Shown here in pieces: positions 39,974-42,718 of a DNA stretch of 42,718 nucleotides. Source of the stretch: a virus; the IMG/VR virus record IMGVR_UViG_3300012271_000022, positions 1 through 42,718 of that record; one strand, given 5' to 3'. The notes under the pieces are model-generated. The model had not been told where the DNA came from. It did not search any database and saw nothing but the letters and a program-made list of their open reading frames with translations. A program made the position numbers and the translations under genes. Each line of letters opens with the position of its first letter. Position 1 is the first letter of the stretch.

Positions 39974-40290
39974 TGTTTCCCCAATATCTTTAATGTAATT
40001 TCGGTTAACTTAGAGTAGAAAGTATCCACAAACTTCATAAAATCCCTATTAATCACCTTGAAATCTGCTTCAAGTTCTTCTTGGTCTTTTACGACTTTAT
40101 CAATTTTTTCGTTGATTGTCTTTTCTAATTCAGCAATGAGTTCTTTTATCTCTGCCTTGGTCATTGTCTGTGATGTACGTTTCTTTGCTAACTTTCGTTC
40201 TGTGAGTATGTTATTGATCCAGAAACCTATGGGTATAATAACTAAGGCCCATAAATATTTAAACACTTCGTTGTTTTCAAGGCCAAACAC
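39970..40290 (-). CDS. Membrane-anchored coiled-coil protein
   Basis: The product has 106 residues: an N-terminal hydrophobic helix (VFKYLWALVIIPIGFWINNI), a basic patch (TERKLAKKRTSQ), then a heptad-bearing helix of roughly 60 residues (AEIKELIAELEKTINEKI...), i.e. an inner-membrane anchor with a cytosolic or periplasmic coil. The size would also suit an i-spanin-like protein, but the coil carries no obvious partner gene. Its stop overlaps the receiver-like gene start by 4 bases, so a functional pair is likely. Confidence 0.6.
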   Translation of the reverse strand: MFGLENNEVFKYLWALVIIPIGFWINNILTERKLAKKRTSQTMTKAEIKELIAELEKTINEKIDKVVKDQEELEADFKVINRDFMKFVDTFYSKLTEITLKILGKQ

Positions 40291-40352
40291 TAGATACCAT
40301 CCATCGTTGTTATTTTATTGAATGGTATCAGCTTTTTAAACTATGGTCTAAG

Positions 40353-40850
40353 TCATTTCTGTAGACTTGAACAATAACTGTCAACCTGAACCGCTATTAT
40401 CCGTGGGTAGTTGAGTTTGACCATTTCAATGATCCCAGGATGATCGTCAAACAGTATCGCTATACCATCATCTTCCGGTTTAACAATACGTTCCAACATC
40501 CTGTCTTTAAACTCTACAGGTAAATGGTTACAATCCATTTGTCGCATTATTAATCTTTGTCGTTGAAATACATGTTTAGGGAAGTGTATTACTAATTGTT
40601 CTTTGGTTTGTGGTTCGGCGTCTGCCCTTCGACTGGTTAAGAATATTAGCTGCTTGGATGGTCCTGGTATACCCCAATACAATGCTTTGACTTGTGCGAT
40701 AACGTGAAGTATTGGTTTATCATATATAAGACACGCTTCATTAAAAGGTTTCCACGCTGCAGTTGACGACTGTTGGTCTGTTGGTGGTATTAAATGTGCC
40801 CTAGCTCTGTTGTCAAACAATGTACCGTCTAGATCTACTATTATTTTCAT
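40353..40850 (-). CDS. HAD-family phosphatase (PNK 3'-phosphatase / nucleotidase-like)
   Basis: The 165-residue product has the HAD signature DLDGT (D6, D8), motif II FLTSRR and motif IV LFDDHPG, as in PseT-like 3'-phosphatases and 5'-nucleotidases; AHLIPP and KPFNEACLIYDKPI match the PNK-type phosphatase capping region. No kinase half is present. It would remove phosphates from DNA/RNA ends or from nucleotides. It is the first gene of a three-gene minus operon leading away from the repeat-rich non-coding segment. Confidence 0.78.
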   Translation of the reverse strand: MKIIVDLDGTLFDNRARAHLIPPTDQQSSTAAWKPFNEACLIYDKPILHVIAQVKALYWGIPGPSKQLIFLTSRRADAEPQTKEQLVIHFPKHVFQRQRLIMRQMDCNHLPVEFKDRMLERIVKPEDDGIAILFDDHPGIIEMVKLNYPRIIAVQVDSYCSSLQK

Positions 40851-40966
40851 GTGTAACCCGTTAGTTTATCGTAAAAGTAATATTATGATATATTTAAACC
40901 TGTTTGTCACCTTGTATGTTTGGTATTTTTATAGGTATGAATGTGTATAAGCTGCTAGTTTTAAAT

Positions 40967-40998
40967 CCGTCCGAGTACGTCCCAGAATACTAGGACGG
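40967..40998. repeat. Inverted repeat (hairpin 1)
   Basis: CCGTCC-g-AGTA ... TACT-a-GGACGG: a stem of ten pairs with one mismatch around a 10-base loop. It is followed by CTGTA, as is hairpin 2. Confidence 0.75.
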
Positions 40999-41044
40999 CT
41001 GTATGTGTTGGTGTATATGGTCTACAGAGAATTTGACAGGTTTC

Positions 41045-41075
41045 CCGTCCAAGTACGTTTTTTGTACTAGGACGG
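41045..41075. repeat. Inverted repeat (hairpin 2)
   Basis: CCGTCC-a-AGTAC, 7-base T-rich loop, GTACT-a-GGACGG: 11 pairs with one mismatch, the best-formed copy; followed by CTGTA. Confidence 0.8.
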
Positions 41076-41339
41076 CTGTATCCTTTTAACCATATAGCCT
41101 GTAGAGCATCCGTCCTAGGATCTTAGACTTATAGGACAACTTTTTCAGATTATAGTTAATATTTATTATAGTATAGACTATGTATCTATATGAATAATAT
41201 GTATAGTTAAACTGTCTATTAATAGTATATGTAGTAGTTATAATATGTCAGATATATTTAGAAAGTTTCAGAGAGTCGCGATATTCTGGGACGGATGGGT
41301 TTTTTTGGTTGTAAGTTATTGTTATCGTTAAAAAAATTA

Positions 41340-41384
41340 CGTCCTAGTATACTCGGACGGATTAGGACCGTACTCGGACGGATT
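41340..41384. repeat. Palindrome and direct half-site repeats
   Basis: CGTCC-t-AGTATACT-c-GGACG, followed by a second TACTCGGACGGATT copy 21 bases later. Confidence 0.75.
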
Positions 41385-41489
41385 CGATGCAGCCCTAGAA
41401 CCATGTTGGTTTGCTAATTTAAGCACTTTTAACTGTACTAGGACGTACAGTTTGTTATAAATATGTTAATAGGTATGATTAATAGATAT

Positions 41490-41517
41490 TTGCATAGTCG
41501 CATGGTTGGTGTATTAT
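41490..41517 (+). promoter_or_regulatory. Weak promoter-like element before the HNH operon
   Basis: TTGCAT (41490-41495), 16-base spacer, TATTAT (41512-41517), about 30 bases before the 41548 start. Confidence 0.4.
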
Positions 41518-41547
41518 TGTGAGGTGTTAACACAGGAGAACAAACAC

Positions 41548-41808
41548 ATGTTAGATCATGAACTGAGAGTCAAAGTAAAGAAGTCAGGTAAAGAACTTAT
41601 CGTTAGTCAAAAGTACTATGCAGCTAATGCTGATCTTTATGAAGTGTTAGAAGGTGAAGTCGCAGAAATTGTGCCAGCTAAAACGTTTGAGTTGCCGGTG
41701 GTTCCTGATACGAAATTAGCTAAACCTAAATCAGATAAGAAAGAAGTAGCGCCAGTTGAAGCAGTAAAGGCACCGGTAAAACCTGCAGTTGAAGCACCCA
41801 AAGTATAA
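41548..41808 (+). CDS. Small Lys/Ala/Pro/Val-rich protein
   Basis: The product is 86 residues (MLDHELRVKVKKSGKELIVS...) from the ATG with AGGAG 10 bases upstream; an earlier in-frame non-ATG codon at 41506 is ignored. The first half is a short beta unit. The second half is low complexity with repeated APV/PVEA elements and alternating Lys/Glu (KLAKPKSDKKEVAPVEAVKA), likely disordered. The HNH gene starts at its stop. Not a family I recognise; a companion to the HNH/packaging functions is possible. Confidence 0.55.
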   Translation: MLDHELRVKVKKSGKELIVSQKYYAANADLYEVLEGEVAEIVPAKTFELPVVPDTKLAKPKSDKKEVAPVEAVKAPVKPAVEAPKV

Positions 41809-42215
41809 TGAAGCGCCTATGTACATTTGGTGGCTGTAATATTGCTGTTGAGCATGACGGTAGTAAGACCAGCCCCAGGTGTACAAAACATAAGACGGTT
41901 CAAACTCAAGCGGGTAGGTCTAAATACACACACCACATCGATGATCGTGGTAGGAACATCTACAATACTGCGAAGTGGCGAAAAATAAGACGGGTACACT
42001 TATTGAGAAACCCACTCTGTGTGCGTTGCCTTAAATACAATCAATCTACCCTTGCCAATGTAGTTGATCACATCCTAGAAATAGCTGATGGTTCAGATCC
42101 ATATGATATGAGCAACCTACAATCTCTTTGTCCACGACACCACAATGTAAAAACAGGTGAAGAGAAAGCCAAACGCAACAAACCTGCAGTAACTAAACTG
42201 TCTGACTTCCCCTAG
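41808..42215 (+). CDS. HNH endonuclease (HK97 gp74-like)
   Basis: The product has 135 residues. The HNH core with its zinc frame is C71-x-x-C74, VVDH (86-89) and the closing MSNLQSLCPRHH (about 101-112). An extra N-terminal cysteine pair (C5, C10) and C25 sit in a CTFGGC...PRC..H arrangement. Stand-alone HNH proteins next to the terminase genes stimulate cos cleavage by the large terminase in HK97-type phages. Here the gene lies at the right end, and by circular order just upstream of terS, as expected. Confidence 0.85.
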   Translation: MKRLCTFGGCNIAVEHDGSKTSPRCTKHKTVQTQAGRSKYTHHIDDRGRNIYNTAKWRKIRRVHLLRNPLCVRCLKYNQSTLANVVDHILEIADGSDPYDMSNLQSLCPRHHNVKTGEEKAKRNKPAVTKLSDFP

Positions 42216-42440
42216 CACGATCCAGTGGAGGGTCTAGCAAATCTCAAACGATCCAGTGGAGGGTCTAGCAAAATATTTTAGTCGATCACTTTGATTGCTG
42301 CCTGGCACCTGGGTTGCTGCCTGGCACCTAGATGACTCTCAAACGATCCAGTGGGGGGTGTAGCAAAAAACGCATAAATCGGGCCAAATCATAATATTCA
42401 ATGAAATCAATAACTTACTAGTCGATCCAGTGGGGGGTCT
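42216..42440. repeat. Interspersed direct repeats, candidate terminase-binding/cos region
   Basis: Four copies of a unit with core CGATCCAGTGGRGGGTCT (42218, 42249, 42344, 42423; most followed by AGCAAA). Between copies two and three lie two copies of TTGCTGCCTGGCACCT (42295-42310, 42314-42329). No gene. Its place between the HNH gene and (across the window ends) terS fits a packaging site with repeated recognition sequences. Confidence 0.6.
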
Positions 42441-42596
42441 TTGATTTTATTGACTTTTTTCGGTAAAATCATCAAATCGTTATAAATCAATGACTTAGCA
42501 CCAAAATTATCGGTCGTTTTTTGTACAATTGATAAACCGCATTCGTTTATAGTCATATGTGGCGCGGCCTGTAGACCGATTACCAATTATTCAATA
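42441..42596. other. Non-coding AT-rich stretch
   Basis: No open frame with a plausible start. AT-rich with short TTGATTTTATTGAC-type words; it links the interspersed repeats to the tandem 16-mers. Continues across the window edge into 1-137, which also holds no gene. Confidence 0.5.
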
Positions 42597-42718
42597 AATC
42601 AAATCACCTGGCTATCAAATCACCTGGCTATCAAATCACCTGGCTATCAAATCACCTGGCTATCAAATCACCTGGCTATCAAATCACCTGGCTATCAAAT
42701 CACCTGGCTATCAAATCA
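42597..42718. repeat. Tandem 16-base repeats at window end
   Basis: Seven full copies plus part of an eighth of the unit ATCAAATCACCTGGCT, identical to each other, run to the last base. The true copy number is not known, since the window stops inside the array. The CACCTGG word echoes the CCTGGCACCT of the nearby repeats. Confidence 0.9.

Larger units (their letters stand above)
40851..41547. other. Non-coding segment: AT-rich core flanked by palindromic half-sites
   Basis: No credible gene. A core of about 130 bases (41140-41270) is very AT-rich with repeated TATAGTTAA-like words. On both sides lie copies of a half-site (consensus GTACTNGGACGG and its complement): hairpins at 40967-40998 and 41045-41075, a half at 41110-41120, a palindrome at 41340-41359, two direct copies at 41349-41363 and 41370-41384, and an inverted site at 41433-41450. 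Such an arrangement fits a replication origin or a multi-operator control region. Confidence 0.6.

Noticed and set aside
40851-41547. tRNA or small structured RNA in the long gap
   Set aside because: Hairpins share one half-site sequence and do not form a cloverleaf or known RNA motif.
42597-42718. CRISPR-like array of 16-base units
   Set aside because: Units abut without spacers and no cas genes occur; these are simple tandem repeats.

Overview
The window reads as an essentially complete genome of a tailed siphovirus with an HK97-type head and a long non-contractile tail. It carries terminase, portal, prohead protease, HK97-fold capsid, head-tail connectors, a tail tube, a frameshifted tail chaperone, a tape measure and a tail-tip hub. 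The DNA is AT-rich. The holin and cell-envelope genes and the marine-phage flavour of the adhesin repeats suggest a Gram-negative, probably marine gammaproteobacterial host, but the host cannot be named from the sequence. I see no integrase, excisionase/repressor switch or partition genes, so a lytic lifestyle is the simplest reading. The last genes plus a repeat-rich non-coding end (HNH gene, then repeats) sit where the packaging region upstream of the small terminase would lie, so the two window ends are probably adjacent in the replicating or packaged genome.

Layout. (1) 1-19.9 kb, plus strand: packaging, head, connector, tail, tail tip and lysis genes, nearly all touching or overlapping. 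(2) 19.9-26.9 kb, minus strand: a replication block with a family B DNA polymerase, an intein-split SF2 helicase, an adenine-type methyltransferase and several very small proteins, including zinc-knuckle, membrane and RMF-like ones. (3) 26.95-34.7 kb, plus strand: a recombination/replication block with a Cas4/RecB-like exonuclease (DUF2800), a DUF2815 ssDNA-binding protein, a VRR-NUC nuclease, a primase-D5 helicase and a cluster of tiny genes. (4) 34.7-39.4 kb, minus strand: structural/adhesion genes dominated by a 948-residue LamG protein with about twenty 22-residue repeats. (5) 39.48-40.85 kb, minus strand: HAD phosphatase, membrane coiled-coil protein and receiver-like protein, closed by a clear terminator. 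(6) 40.85-41.5 kb: a non-coding, AT-rich segment flanked by palindromic repeats, a candidate origin or operator cluster. (7) 41.5-42.2 kb, plus strand: a small lysine/alanine/proline-rich protein and an HNH endonuclease. (8) 42.2-42.7 kb: non-coding repeats, a candidate cos/terminase-binding region.

Blocks 2 and 3 are driven apart from one intergenic region at about 26.9-27.0 kb, where two good promoters appear to share a single palindromic -35 hexamer (TTGCAA). The same hexamer and spacer flavour appears in front of the small terminase gene.

The most notable points are: a -1 frameshift site making a G/GT tail-chaperone pair; a mosaic scar between tape measure and tail-tip genes, where a 3 kb module with an Ig-like domain was inserted and left a chimeric 75-codon gene; an intein in the helicase P-loop; the half-site cluster at 41 kb; and the layered repeats at the right end. 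The only lysis enzyme candidate is a DUF5675 protein next to the holin.
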